The notes under the pieces are model-generated. The model was not told where the DNA came from. It worked only from the letters and a program-made list of their open reading frames with translations, and did not search any database. The translations under genes were made by a program, and so were the position numbers. From Anisus vortex (taxonomy: Eukaryota > Mollusca > Gastropoda > Planorbidae), in assembly GCA_949126835.1 (NCBI GenBank), contig OX421507.1:28346822-28410821 (forward strand): 64,000 bases of DNA, given 5' to 3'. How positions within the stretch are numbered: the stretch's first letter is position 1; each line of letters opens with the position of its first letter. Of this stretch, positions 45,101-58,800 are shown in pieces.

Positions 45101-48100
45101 TAATATAGTTAAAATATACTTTGAATATAGTTAAAATATAGTTTGAATATAGTAAAATATAGTTGAAATTAAGTTAAAATATAGTTAAATATAGTAAAAT
45201 ATAGGTGAAAAAATTTTAGATATAGTTAAATATAGTTAAATATAGTTAAATATAGTTGAAAATAGTTTGATTATAGTTAAATATAGTTTAAATATAGTTT
45301 GAATATAATTAAATATAGTTGAAAATAGTTTGAATAAAGTTAAATATAGTTCAAATATAGTTTGAATATAATTAAATATAGTTCAAATATAGTTTGAATA
45401 TAGTTAAATATAGTTGAAATATACTTTGAATATAGTTAAATATAGTTAAAATATAGTTTGATTATAATTACATATAGTTTAAATATAGTTTGAATATAGT
45501 TGAATATAGTTAAATACATTGGAAATATACTTTAAATAAAGTATGAATATAGTTTGAATATAGTAAAATATAGTTTAAATATAGTTAAAATATAGTTAAA
45601 ATTGAGTTAAAATATAGTTAAATATTGTAAAATATAGTTTAAATATAATTGAATATAGTTAAATATAATTGAGAAATAGTTTAAATATAGTTTAATATTG
45701 TTGAACTATAGTTTGAATATAGTTGAAATATAGTTTATATATAGTTCAAATATAGTTTAAATATAGTTAAATATAGTTGAAATATAGTTGAAATATCTTT
45801 TAAATATAGTTGAAATATAGTTTAAATATAGTTAAATATAATTGAAATGTAGTTTAAATTCAGTTAAATATAGTTAAATATATTTAAATATAGTTGAAAA
45901 TAGTTTGATTATAGTTAAATAAAGTTTAAATATATTTTGAATATAGTTAAATACGGTGGAAATATACTTTAAATATAGTATGAATATAGTTGAAATATTG
46001 TTTAAATATAGTTAAATATAGTTTAAATATAGTTTGAATATAATTAAATATAGTTAAAATATACTTTGAATATAGTTAAAATATAGTTTGAATATAGTAA
46101 AATATAGTTGAAATTGAGTTAAAATATAGTTAAATATAGTAAAATATAGTTGAAAATATTTTAAAAATAGTTAAATATAGTTAAATATAGTTAAATATAG
46201 TTGAAAATAGTTGGATTATAGTTAAAATATAGTTTAAATATAGTTTGAATATAATTAAATATAGTTTAAAATAGTTTGAATATAGTTAAATATAGTTGAA
46301 ATACAATTTGAATATAGTGTAATATAGTTAAAATATACTTTGAATATAGTTAAAATATAGTTTGAATATAGTAAAATATAGTTGAAATTAAGTTAAAATA
46401 TAGTTAAATATAGTAAAATATAGGTGAAAATATTTTAGATATAGTTAAATATAGTTAAATATAGTTAAATATAGTTGAAAATAGTTTGATTATAGTTAAA
46501 TATAGTTTAAATATAGTTTGAATATAATTAAATATAGTTGAAAATAGTTTGAATAAAGTTAAATATAGTTCAAATATAGTTTGAATATAATTAAATATAG
46601 TTCAAATATAGTTTAAATATAGTTAAATATAGTTAAAATATAGTTTGAATATAGTTAAATATAGTTAAAATATAGTTTGATTATAATTACATATAGTTTA
46701 AAAATAGTTTGAATATAGTTGAAAATAGTTAAATACAGTGGAAATATACTTTAAATAAAGTATGAATATAGTTTGAATATAGTTAAATATAGTTTAAATA
46801 TAGTTTAAATATAGTTAAAATTGAGTTAAAATATAGTTAAATATTGTAAAATATAGTTTGAATATAGTTAAATATAGTTAAATATAATTGAGAAATAGTT
46901 TAAATATAGTTAAATATTGTTGAACTATAATTTGAATATAGTTCAAATATATTTTATATATATTTCAAATATAGTTTAAATATAAATAAATATAGTTGAG
47001 AAATAGTCTGATTATAGTTAAATATATTCGAAATATAGTTTGAATTAACTTAAATATAGTTGACTTATACTTTGAATATAATTAAATATAGTTGAAAATA
47101 GTTAGAATATATATATATATAGTTTAAATATAGTTTAAATATAGTTAAATACAGTTTAAATATAATTTGAATATAGTAAATATATAATTTAAATATAGTG
47201 AAATATAGTTTAAAAATAGTTTGAATATAGCTAAATATAGTTAAACTAAAGTTTGAATATAGTTGAAATATAATAATAATAAGAATAATTTAAATATTTA
47301 AATATAGTTGAAAATAGTTTGAATAAAGTTAAATATGGTTTAAAAATAGTTTGAATATAATTGCAAAATAGTTTGAATATAGTGTGAATAATATTAAAAT
47401 ATAGTTTGAATATAGTTAAATATAGTCGAAATATAGTTTAAATATAGTTGTAAATTGTTGAACTATAGTTTGAATATAGTTGAAATATACTTTAAATATA
47501 GTTGTAATATAGTTTAAATATAATTAAATATAGTTGAAAAACAGTTTGATTATAGCTAAATATAGTTTAATTATAGTTTGAATATAGTTAAATACAGTTT
47601 AAATATACTTTGAATATTGTCAAAATATGGTTTGAATATAGTGAAATATAGTTGAAATATAGTTTGAATATAGTTACATATAGTTTAAATATAGTTTGAA
47701 TATAATTAAATATAGTTTTAAATATAGTTTTAATATAGTTAAATATAGTTGAAATATAGTTTGAATATATAGTTAAATACAGCTGAAATATACTTTAAAT
47801 ATAGTTGAAATATAGTTTATATATAGTTTGAATATAGTTAAATATAGTTGAAATACAATTTGAATATAGTTAAATATAGTGAAAATATACTTTGAATATA
47901 GTTAAAATATAGTTTGAATATAGTAAAATATAGTTGAAATTGAGTTAAAATATAGTTAAATATAGTAAAATATAGTTGAAAATATTTCAGATATAGTTAA
48001 ATATAGTTAAATATAGTTAAATATAGTTGAAATTAGTTTGATTATAGTTAAATATAGTTTAAATATAGTTTGAATATAATTAAATATAGTTGAAAATAGT

Positions 48101-51100
48101 TTGAATAAAGTTAAATATAGTTGAAATATAGTTTGAATATAATTAAATATAGTTCAAATATAGTTTGAATATAGTTAAATATAGTTAAAATATACTTTGA
48201 ATATAGTTAAATATAGTTAAAATATAGTTTGATTATAATTACATATAGTTTAAATATAGTTTGAATATAGTTGAATATAGTTAAATACATTGGAAATATA
48301 CTTTAAATAAAATATGAAAATAGTTTGAATATAGTAAAATATAGTTTAAATATAGTTAAAATATAGTTAAAATTGAGTTAAAATATAGTTAAATATTGTA
48401 AAATATAGTTTGAATATAATTGAATATAGTTAAATATAATTGAGAAATAGTTTAAATATAGTTTAATATTGTTGAACTATAGTTTGAATATAGTTGAAAT
48501 ATAGTTTATATATAGTTCAAATATAGTTTAAATATAGTTAAATATAGTTGACACATAGTCTAATTATAGTTAAATATATTCGAAATATAGTTTGAATTAA
48601 CTTAAATATAGTTGAAATATACTTTGAATATAATTAAATATAGTTGAACTATAGTTTGAATATAGTTGAAATATAGTTTAAATATAGTTTAAATATAGTT
48701 TGAATATAGTTAAACATAGTTGAAATAAAGTTTGAATATATAGTTAAATACAGCTGAAATATACTTTAAATATAGTTGAAATATAGTTAATATATAGTTT
48801 GAATATAGTTAAATATAGTTGAAATACAATTTGAATATAGTTAAATATAGTTAAAATATACTTTGAATATAGTTAAAATATAGTTTGAATATAGTAAAAT
48901 ATAGTTGAAATTGAGTTAAAATATAGTTAAATATAGTAAATTATAGTTGAAAATATTTTAAATATAGTTAAATATAGTTAAGTATAGTTAAATATAGTTG
49001 AAAATAGTTTAAATATAGTTAAATATAGTTGAAATATAGTTTGAATATAATTAAATATAGTTAAAATATAGTTTAAATATATTTAAATATATTTAAAATA
49101 TAGTTGAAATATAGTTAAATATAGTTGAAATAAAGTTGAAATATAGTTAAAATATCTTTTAAATATAAATATAGTTGAAATATAGTTTAAATATAGTTAA
49201 ATATAATTGAAATATAGTTTAAATTCAGTTAAATATAGTTAAATATATTTAAATATAGTTGAAAATAGTTTGATTATAGTTAAATAAAGTTTAAATATAT
49301 TTTGAATATAGTTAAATACAGTGGAAATATACTTTAAATATGATATGAATATAGTTGAAATATAGTTTAAATATAGTTAAATATAGTTTAAATATAGTTT
49401 GAATATAATTAAATATAGTTTTAAATATAGTTTGAATATAGTTAAATATAGTTGAAATATAGTTTGAATATATAGTTAAATACAGCTGAAATATACTTTA
49501 AATATAATAAAATATAGTTGATATATAGTTTGAATATAGTTAAATATAGTTGAAATATAATTTGAATATAGTTAAATATAGTTAAAATATACTTTGAATA
49601 TAGTTAAAATATAGTTTGAATATAGTAAAATATAGTTGAATTTGAGTTAAAATATAGTTAAATATAGTAAAATATAGTTGAAAATATTTTAAATATAGTT
49701 AAATGTAGTTAAATATAGTTAAATATAGTTGAAAATAGTTTGATTATAGTTAAATATAGTTTAAATATAGTTTGAATATAGTTGAATGAAATCAAAAACA
49801 GTGGAAATATACTTTAAATAAAGTATGAATATAGTTCAAATATAGTTTGAATATAATTAAATATAGTTGAAAATAGTTTGAATAAAGTTAAATATAGTTG
49901 AAATATAGTTTGAATATAATTAAATAAAGTTCAAATATAGTTTGAATATAGTTAAATATAGTTGAAATATACTTTGAATATAGTTAATTATAGTTAAAAT
50001 ATAGTTTGATTATAATTACATATAGTTTAAATATAGTTTGAATATAGTTGAATATAGCCAAATACAGTGGAAATATACTTTAAATAAAGTATGAATATAG
50101 TTCAAATATAGTTTGAATATAGTTTAAATATAGTTTAAATATTGTTAAAAATGAGTTAAAATATAGTTAAATATTGTAAAATATAGTTTGAATATAATTA
50201 AATATAGTTAAATATAATTGAGAAATAGTTTAAATATAGTTTAATAATGTTGAACTATAGTTTAAATATAGTTAAAATATAGTTTATATATAGTTCGAAT
50301 ATAGTTTAAATATAGTTAAATATAGTTGACAAATAGTCTGATTATAGTTAAATATATTTGAAATATAGTTTGAATTAACTTAAATATAGTTGAAATATAC
50401 TTTGAATATAATTAAATATAGTTGAACTATAGTTTGAATATAGTTTAAATATAGTTTAAATATAGTTTAAATATAGTTTGAATATAGTTAAATATAGTTG
50501 AAATAAAGTTTGAATATATAGTTAAATACAGCTGAAATATACTTTAAATATAGTTGAAATATAGTTAATATATAGTTTGAATATAGTTAAATATAGTTGA
50601 AATACAATTTGAATATAGTCAAATATAGTTAAAATATACTTTGAATATAGTTAAAATATAGTTTGAATATAGTAAAATATAGTTGAAATTGAGTTAAAAT
50701 ATAGTTAAATATAGTAAAATATAGTTAAAAATATTTTAAATATAGTTAAATATAGTTAAATATAGTTAAATATAGTTGAAAATACTTTGAATATAGTTAA
50801 ATATAGTTGAAATATAGTTTGAATATAATTAAATATATTTAAAATATAGTTTAAATATAGTTAAATATAGTTAAAATATAGTTGAAATATAGTTAAATAT
50901 AGTTGAAATATAGTTGAAATATAGTTGAAATATATTTTAAATATAGTTGAAATATAGTTTAAATATATTTAAATATAATTGAAATATAGTTTAAATATAG
51001 TTAAATATAGTTAAATATATTTAAATATAGTTGAAAAAAGTTTGATTATAGTTAAGTAAAATTTAAATATATTTTGAATATAGTTAAATACAGTGGAAAT

Positions 51101-52490
51101 ATACTTTAAATATAATATGAATATAGTTGAAATATAGTTTAAATATAGTTAAATATAGTTTAAATATAGTTTGAATATAGTTAAATATAGATGAAATATA
51201 GTTTGAATATATAGTTAAATACAGCTGAAATATACTTTAAATATGGTTGAAATATAGTTGATATATAGTTTGAATATAGTTAAATATAGTAAAAATATAC
51301 TTTGAATATAGTTAAAATATAGTTTGAATATAGTAAAATATAGTTAAAATTGAGTTAAAATATAGTTAAATATAGTAAAATATAGTTGAAAATATTTTAA
51401 ATATAGTTAAATATAGTTAAATATAGTTAAATATAGTTGAAAATAGTTTGATTATAGTTAAATATAGTTTAAATATAGTTTGAATATAATTAAATATAGT
51501 TGAAAATAGTTTGAATATAATTAAATATAGTTGAAATATAGTTTGAATATAATTAAATATAGTTAAAATATAGTTTGAATATAATTAAATAAAGTTGAAA
51601 TATACTTTTAATATAGTTAAATATAGTTAAAATATAGTTTGATTATAATTACATATGGTTGAAATATAGTTTGAATATAGTTGAATATAGTTAAATACAG
51701 TGGAAATATACTTTAAATAAAGTATGAATATAGTTAAATATAGTTTAAATATAGTGTAAATATAGTTAAAATTGAGTTAAAATATATTAAAATATTGTAA
51801 AATATCGTTTGAATATAGATAAATATAGTTGAAACATAGTTTGAATATATAGTTAAATACAGCTGAAATATACTTTAAATATATTTGAAATATAGTTTAT
51901 ATATAGTTTGAATATAGTTAAATATAGTTGAAATTGAGTTAAAATATAGTTAAATATAGTAAAATATAGTTACAAATATTTTAAATAGAGTTAAATATAG
52001 TTAAATATATTTAAATATAGTTGAAAATAGTTTGATTATAGTTAAATATAGTTTAAATATAGTTTGAATATAATTAAATATAGTTTAAATATAGTTTAAA
52101 TATAGTTGAATATAGTTGAAATATACTTTGAATATAGTTAAATATAGTTATAATATAATTTGATTATAATTACATATAGTTGAAATATAGTTTGAATATA
52201 GTTGAAATATACTTTAAATATAGATGAAATAAAATTTAAATATAGTTAAATATAATTGAAATATAGTTTAAATATATTTAATTATAGTTAAATATATTTA
52301 AATATAGTTTGAAATAGTTTGATTATAGTTAAATAAAGTTTAAAATATATTTTGAATATAGTTAAATACAGTGGAAATATACTTTAAATATAGTATGAAT
52401 ATAATTTGAATATAGTTGAAATAATAATAGTTAAGAATAATTAAAATATAGTTTTAATATAATTAAATATAGTTGAAAATAGTTTGAATA
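42132..52490 (+). repeat. AT-rich satellite, block 3
   Basis: Same words as the other blocks, with no foreign island until 52491. The first 2.2 kb match 27470-29620, including a rare variant (TACTTCAAGTTAAAAAATAG at 27532 and 42195). Short ATATATATAT runs occur near 44370 and 47110. Confidence 0.95.
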
Positions 52491-52615
52491 TCTATATATA
52501 TAAAAAGACAGTGTTAAGCCCCGCGAGGATCCCCATTGGTCAATTTGAAAACACGTGTGTCACAGACCTATCTAGGCCTAGCCCAATATACCGTCTAATA
52601 TTTTTCACATCGGAC

Positions 52616-52693
52616 ATGTGTCTTCGATAGCTCAGTGGTAAACGTGGTGGACTGCTATACGGGCGACCAGGGTTCGATTCTCCAGTTAGACTA
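52616..52693 (+). ncRNA. tRNA-derived Pol III unit (pseudo-tRNA), copy 1
   Basis: An A box (TAGCTCAGTGG at 52628) and a B box (GGTTCGATTCT, one base off GGTTCGANTCC, at ~52670) are spaced as in a tRNA. The D, anticodon and acceptor stems do not pair properly and only GTCT/AGAC of the acceptor matches. It is therefore not a working tRNA but resembles a SINE head. Confidence 0.65.
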
Positions 52694-52696
52694 TAC

Positions 52697-52705
52697 TTTT
52701 TTTTT
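52697..52705 (+). terminator. Pol III terminator-like T9 run, copy 1
   Basis: Nine T a few bases after the tRNA-like unit, enough for Pol III termination. Confidence 0.55.
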
Positions 52706-52922
52706 CGACAATTAATTTTTCAAACTTTTAAAAACAAAAGACATTGTAAATCTATAGGCAATATAGATTTTGTTAAATAAAAATATTTGACTATTTTTTT
52801 ACCCTATTACAATATTTATTTACTTTCCTAAAAGTATTCAGTAAGTGTAGTTTATAAATTTGTTATCTGCACCCCAGACAGTCCTTTTTTTTCACCCGGG
52901 CACCGCCGGGCAATGTAGATTG

Positions 52923-55425
52923 TATTTAAATATAGTTTAAATATAGTTTGAATATAGTTAAATACAGTTTAAAAATAATTTGAATATAGTAAAAATATAA
53001 TTTAAATATAGTGACATATAGTTGAAAAATAGTTTGAATAGAGCTAAATATAGTTGAACTAAAGTTTGAATATAGTTAAATATAGTTTAAATATTGTATG
53101 AATATAATTAAATATAGTTTTAAATATAGTTTGAGTATAGTTAAATATAGTTGAAATATAGTTTGAATATATAGTTAAATACAGCTGAAATATACTTTAA
53201 ATATAGTTGAAATATAGTTGACATATAGTTTGAATATAGTTAAAATATAGTTAAATATAGTTGACAAATAGTCTGATTATAGTTAAATATATTTGAAATA
53301 TAGTTTGAATTAACTTAAATATAGTTGAAATATACTTCGAATATAATTAAATATAGTTGAACTATAGTTTGAATATAGTTTAAATATAGTTTAAATATAG
53401 TTTAAATATAGTTTGAATATAGTTAAATATAGTTGAAATAAAGTTTGAATATATAGTTAAATACAGCTGAAATATACTTTAAATATAGTTGAAATATAGT
53501 TAATATATAGTTTGAATATAGTTAAATATAGTTGAAATACAATTTGAATATAGTCAAATATAGTTAAAATATACTTTGAATATAGTTAAAATATAGTTTG
53601 AATATAGTAAAATATAGTTGAAATTGAGTTAAAATATAGTTAAATATAGTAAAATATAGTTAAAAATATTTTAAATATAGTTAAATATAGTTAAATATAG
53701 TTAAATATAGTTGAAAATACTTTGAATATAGTTAAATATAGTTGAAATATAGTTTGAATATAATTAAATATATTTAAAATATAGTTTAAATATAGTTAAA
53801 TATAGTTAAAATATAGTTGAAATATAGTTAAATATAGTTGAAATATAGTTGAAATATAGTTGAAATATATTTTAAATATAGTTGAAATATAGTTTAAATA
53901 TATTTAAATATAATTGAAATATAGTTTAAATATAGTTAAATATAGTTAAATATATTTAAATATAGTTGAAAAAAGTTTGATTATAGTTAAGTAAAATTTA
54001 AATATATTTTGAATATAGTTAAATACAGTGGAAATATACTTTAAATATAATATGAATATAGTTGAAATATAGTTTAAATATAGTTAAATATAGTTTAAAT
54101 ATAGTTTGAATATAGTTAAATATAGATGAAATATAGTTTGAATATATAGTTAAATACAGCTGAAATATACTTTAAATATGGTTGAAATATAGTTGATATA
54201 TAGTTTGAATATAGTTAAATATAGTAAAAATATACTTTGAATATAGTTAAAATATAGTTTGAATATAGTAAAATATAGTTAAAATTGAGTTAAAATATAG
54301 TTAAATATAGTAAAATATAGTTGAAAATATTTTAAATATAGTTAAATATAGTTAAATATAGTTAAATATAGTTGAAAATAGTTTGATTATAGTTAAATAT
54401 AGTTTAAATATAGTTTGAATATAATTAAATATAGTTGAAAATAGTTTGAATATAATTAAATATAGTTGAAATATAGTTTGAATATAATTAAATATAGTTA
54501 AAATATAGTTTGAATATAATTAAATAAAGTTGAAATATACTTTTAATATAGTTAAATATAGTTAAAATATAGTTTGATTATAATTACATATGGTTGAAAT
54601 ATAGTTTGAATATAGTTGAATATAGTTAAATACAGTGGAAATATACTTTAAATAAAGTATGAATATAGTTAAATATAGTTTAAATATAGTGTAAATATAG
54701 TTAAAATTGAGTTAAAATATATTAAAATATTGTAAAATATCGTTTGAATATAGATAAATATAGTTGAAACATAGTTTGAATATATAGTTAAATACAGCTG
54801 AAATATACTTTAAATATATTTGAAATATAGTTTATATATAGTTTGAATATAGTTAAATATAGTTGAAATTGAGTTAAAATATAGTTAAATATAGTAAAAT
54901 ATAGTTACAAATATTTTAAATAGAGTTAAATATAGTTAAATATATTTAAATATAGTTGAAAATAGTTTGATTATAGTTAAATATAGTTTAAATATAGTTT
55001 GAATATAATTAAATATAGTTTAAATATAGTTTAAATATAGTTGAATATAGTTGAAATATACTTTGAATATAGTTAAATATAGTTATAATATAATTTGATT
55101 ATAATTACATATAGTTGAAATATAGTTTGAATATAGTTGAAATATACTTTAAATATAGATGAAATAAAATTTAAATATAGTTAAATATAATTGAAATATA
55201 GTTTAAATATATTTAATTATAGTTAAATATATTTAAATATAGTTTGAAATAGTTTGATTATAGTTAAATAAAGTTTAAAATATATTTTGAATATAGTTAA
55301 ATACAGTGGAAATATACTTTAAATATAGTATGAATATAATTTGAATATAGTTGAAATAATAATAGTTAAGAATAATTAAAATATAGTTTTAATATAATTA
55401 AATATAGTTGAAAATAGTTTGAATA
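52923..55425 (+). repeat. AT-rich satellite, block 4
   Basis: Satellite between the two Helitron-like copies. From 53243 on it repeats 50308 onward almost base for base. Confidence 0.95.
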
Positions 55426-55550
55426 TCTATATATATAAAAAGACAGTGTTAAGCCCCGCGAGGATCCCCATTGGTCAATTTGAAAACACGTGTGTCACAG
55501 ACCTATCTAGGCCTAGCCCAATATACCGTCTAATATTTTTCACATCGGAC

Positions 55551-55628
55551 ATGTGTCTTCGATAGCTCAGTGGTAAACGTGGTGGACTGCTATACGGGCG
55601 ACCAGGGTTCGATTCTCCAGTTAGACTA
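55551..55628 (+). ncRNA. tRNA-derived Pol III unit (pseudo-tRNA), copy 2
   Basis: Same boxes and broken stems as copy 1. Confidence 0.65.
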
Positions 55629-55631
55629 TAC

Positions 55632-55640
55632 TTTTTTTTT
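55632..55640 (+). terminator. Pol III terminator-like T9 run, copy 2
   Basis: Nine T, as in copy 1. Confidence 0.55.
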
Positions 55641-55857
55641 CGACAATTAATTTTTCAAACTTTTAAAAACAAAAGACATTGTAAATCTATAGGCAATATA
55701 GATTTTGTTAAATAAAAATATTTGACTATTTTTTTACCCTATTACAATATTTATTTACTTTCCTAAAAGTATTCAGTAAGTGTAGTTTATAAATTTGTTA
55801 TCTGCACCCCAGACAGTCCTTTTTTTTCACCCGGGCACCGCCGGGCAATGTAGATTG

Positions 55858-58800
55858 TATTTAAATATAGTTTAAATATAGTTTGAATATAGTTAAATAC
55901 AGTTTAAAAATAATTTGAATATAGTAAAAATATAATTTAAATATAGTGACATATAGTTGAAAAATAGATTGAATAGAGCTAAATATAGTTGAACTAAAGT
56001 TTGAATATAGTTAAATATAGTTTAAATATTGTATGAATATAATTAAATATAGTTTTAAATATAGTTTGAGTATAGTTAAATATAGTTGAAATATAGTTTG
56101 AATATATAGTTAAATACAGCTGAAATATACTTTAAATATAGTTGAAATATAGTTGACATATAGTTTGAATATAGTTAAAATATAGTTGAAATACAATTTA
56201 AATATAGTTAAATAAAGTTAAAATATACTTTGAATATAGTTAAAATATAGTTTGAATATAGTAAAAAATAGTTGAAATTGAGTTAAAATATAGTTAAATT
56301 TGAGTTAAAATATAGTTAAATATTGTCAGTTATAGTTTGAATATAGTTAAATATAGTTAAATATATTTGAGAAATAGTTTAAATATAGTTCAATATTGTT
56401 GAACTATAGTTTGAATATAGTTGAAATATACTTTAAATATAGTTGAAATATAGTTTAAATATAATTAAATATAGTTGAAAAACAGTTTGATTATAGTTTA
56501 ATATAGTTTAATTATAGTTTGAATATAGTTAAATACAGTTTAAATATACTTTGAATATTGTAAAAATATGGTGTAAATATATAGTGAAATATAGTTGAAA
56601 TATAAATTGAATATAGTTAAATATAGTTTAAATATAAATTGAATATAATTAAATATAGTTTTAAATATAGTTTGAATATAGTTAAATATAGTTTGAAATA
56701 TAGTTTGAATATATTGTTAAATACAGCTGAAATATACTTTAGAAATAGTTTAAATATATAGTTGATATATAGTTTGAATATAGTTAAATATAGTTGAAAT
56801 ACAATTTGAATATAGTTAAATATAGTTAAAATATACTTTATATATTGTTAAAATATAGTTTGAATATAGTAAAATATAGTTAAAATTGAGTTATAATATA
56901 GTTAAATATAGTAAAATATAGTTGAAATATTTTAAATTTAGTTAAATATAGTTAAATATAGTTAAATATAGTTGAAAATAGTTTGAATATATTTAAATAT
57001 AGTTGAAATATAGTTTGAATATAATTAAATATAGTTAAAATATAGTTTGAATATAATTAAATATAGTTAAAATATACTTTGAATATAGTTAAATATAGTT
57101 AAAATATAGTTTGATTATAATAACATATAGTTGAAATATAGTTTGAATATAGTTGAATATAGTTAAATACAGTGGAAATATACTTTAAATAAAGTATAAA
57201 TATAGTTGGAATATAGTTATATATAGTTTAAATATAGTTTAAATATAGTTAAAATTGAGTTAAAATATAGTTAAATATTGTAAAATATAGTTTGAATATA
57301 GTTAAATATAGTTAAATATAATTGAGAAATAGTTTAAATATAGTTAAAAATTGTTGAACTATAGTTTGAAAATAGTTGAAATATAGTTTATATATAGTTA
57401 AAATATAGTTAAATATAGTGTAGAAATAGTCTGATTATAGTTAAATATATTCGAAATATAGTTTGAATTAACTTAAATATAGTTGAAATATAGTTTGAAT
57501 AAAGTTGAAATATATTTTAAATATAGTTGAAATATAGTTTAAATATAGTTAAATCTAATTGAAATATAGTTTAAATATAGTTAAATATAGTTGAAAATAG
57601 TTTGATTATAGTTAAATAAAGTTTAAATATATTTTGAATATAGTTAAATACAGTGGAAATAAACATTAAATATAGTATGAATATAATTTAATATAGTTGA
57701 AATAATAATAGTTAAGAATAATTACAATATAGTTTTAATATAATTAAATATAGTTGAAAAAAGTTTGAATATAGTTAAATATAGTTTAAATATAGTTAAA
57801 TCTTCTTAAATAAAGTTGAAAAACAGTTTGATTATAGTTAAATATAGTTTGAATATAGTTAAATACAGTTTAAATATAATTTGAATGTAGTAAATATATT
57901 ATTTAAATATAGTGAAATATAGTTGAAATATAGTTTGAATATAGTAAAGTATAGTTCAAATATAGTTTAAATATATTTAAATATAGTTAAATATAGTTGA
58001 AAAATAGTTTGAATATAGCTAACTATAGTTGAACTAAAGTTTAAATATAGTTGAAATATAATAATTTAAATATTTAAATATAGTTGAAAATAGTTTGAAT
58101 ATAGTTAAATATGGTTTAAAAATAGTTTAAATATAATTGATAAATAGTTTGAATATAGTAAGAATAATATTAAAATATAGTTTGCATATAGTTAAATATA
58201 GTCGAAATATAGTTTGAATATAGTTATAAATAGTTAGAATATAGTTTGAATATAGTTAAATATAGTTGAAATATAGTTTAAATATATAGTTAAATACAGC
58301 TGAAATATACTTTAAATATATTTGAAATATAGTTGATATATAGTTTGAATATAATTAAATATAGTTAAAATATAGTTTGAATATAGTTAAATATAGTTGA
58401 AATATACTTTGAATATAGTTAAATATAGTTCAAATATACTTTGAATATAGTTAAAATATAGTTTGAATATAGTAAAATATAGTTGAAATTGAGTTAAAAT
58501 ATAGTTAAATATAGTAAAATATAAATGAAAATATTTTAAATATAGTTAAATATAGTTGAAAATAGTTTGATTATAGTTAAATATTGTTTAAATATAGTTT
58601 GAATATAATTAAATATAGTTGAAAATAGTTTGAATAAAGTTAAATATAGTTGAAATATAGTTTGAATAAAATTAAATATAGTTAAAATATAGTTTGAATA
58701 TAGTTAAATATAGTTGAAATATACTTTGAATATAGTTTAATATAGTTAATATATAGTTTGATTATAATTACATATAGTTTAAATATAGTTTGAATATAGT

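Larger units (their letters stand above)
52491..52922 (+). mobile_element. Helitron-like non-autonomous insert, copy 1
   Basis: A 432-bp island in the satellite. It begins TCTATATATATAAAAAGACA, like many Helitron 5' ends. Near its 3' end it has a GC hairpin (CCCGG, loop GCACCG, CCGGG at 52895-52910) followed by CAATGTAG. Typical Helitrons end in CTAG after such a hairpin, so the exact terminus is unsure. No target duplication is evident, which fits Helitrons. It carries a tRNA-derived unit. It could instead be a SINE with unusual ends. Confidence 0.5.
50308..53242 (+). repeat. 2935-bp tandem duplication, first copy
   Basis: Every landmark recurs 2935 bases later: GACAAATAGTCTG at 50328 and 53263, the tRNA-like box at 52621 and 55556, GACAGTGTTAAG at 52507 and 55442. 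Matching starts at about 50308/53243. Confidence 0.93.
55426..55857 (+). mobile_element. Helitron-like non-autonomous insert, copy 2
   Basis: Same sequence as 52491-52922. It was copied by the tandem duplication and not by a second transposition, because the flanks are the same too. Confidence 0.5.
53243..56177 (+). repeat. 2935-bp tandem duplication, second copy
   Basis: Near-identical to 50308-53242. I noticed one substitution (ATAGTTTGAATAG near 53024 against ATAGATTGAATAG near 55959). Matching ends at about 56177-56188. Confidence 0.93.

Noticed and set aside
52616..52693. Functional tRNA gene
   Set aside because: A and B boxes are good, but the acceptor, D and anticodon stems do not pair and no anticodon can be set. 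Called tRNA-derived only.
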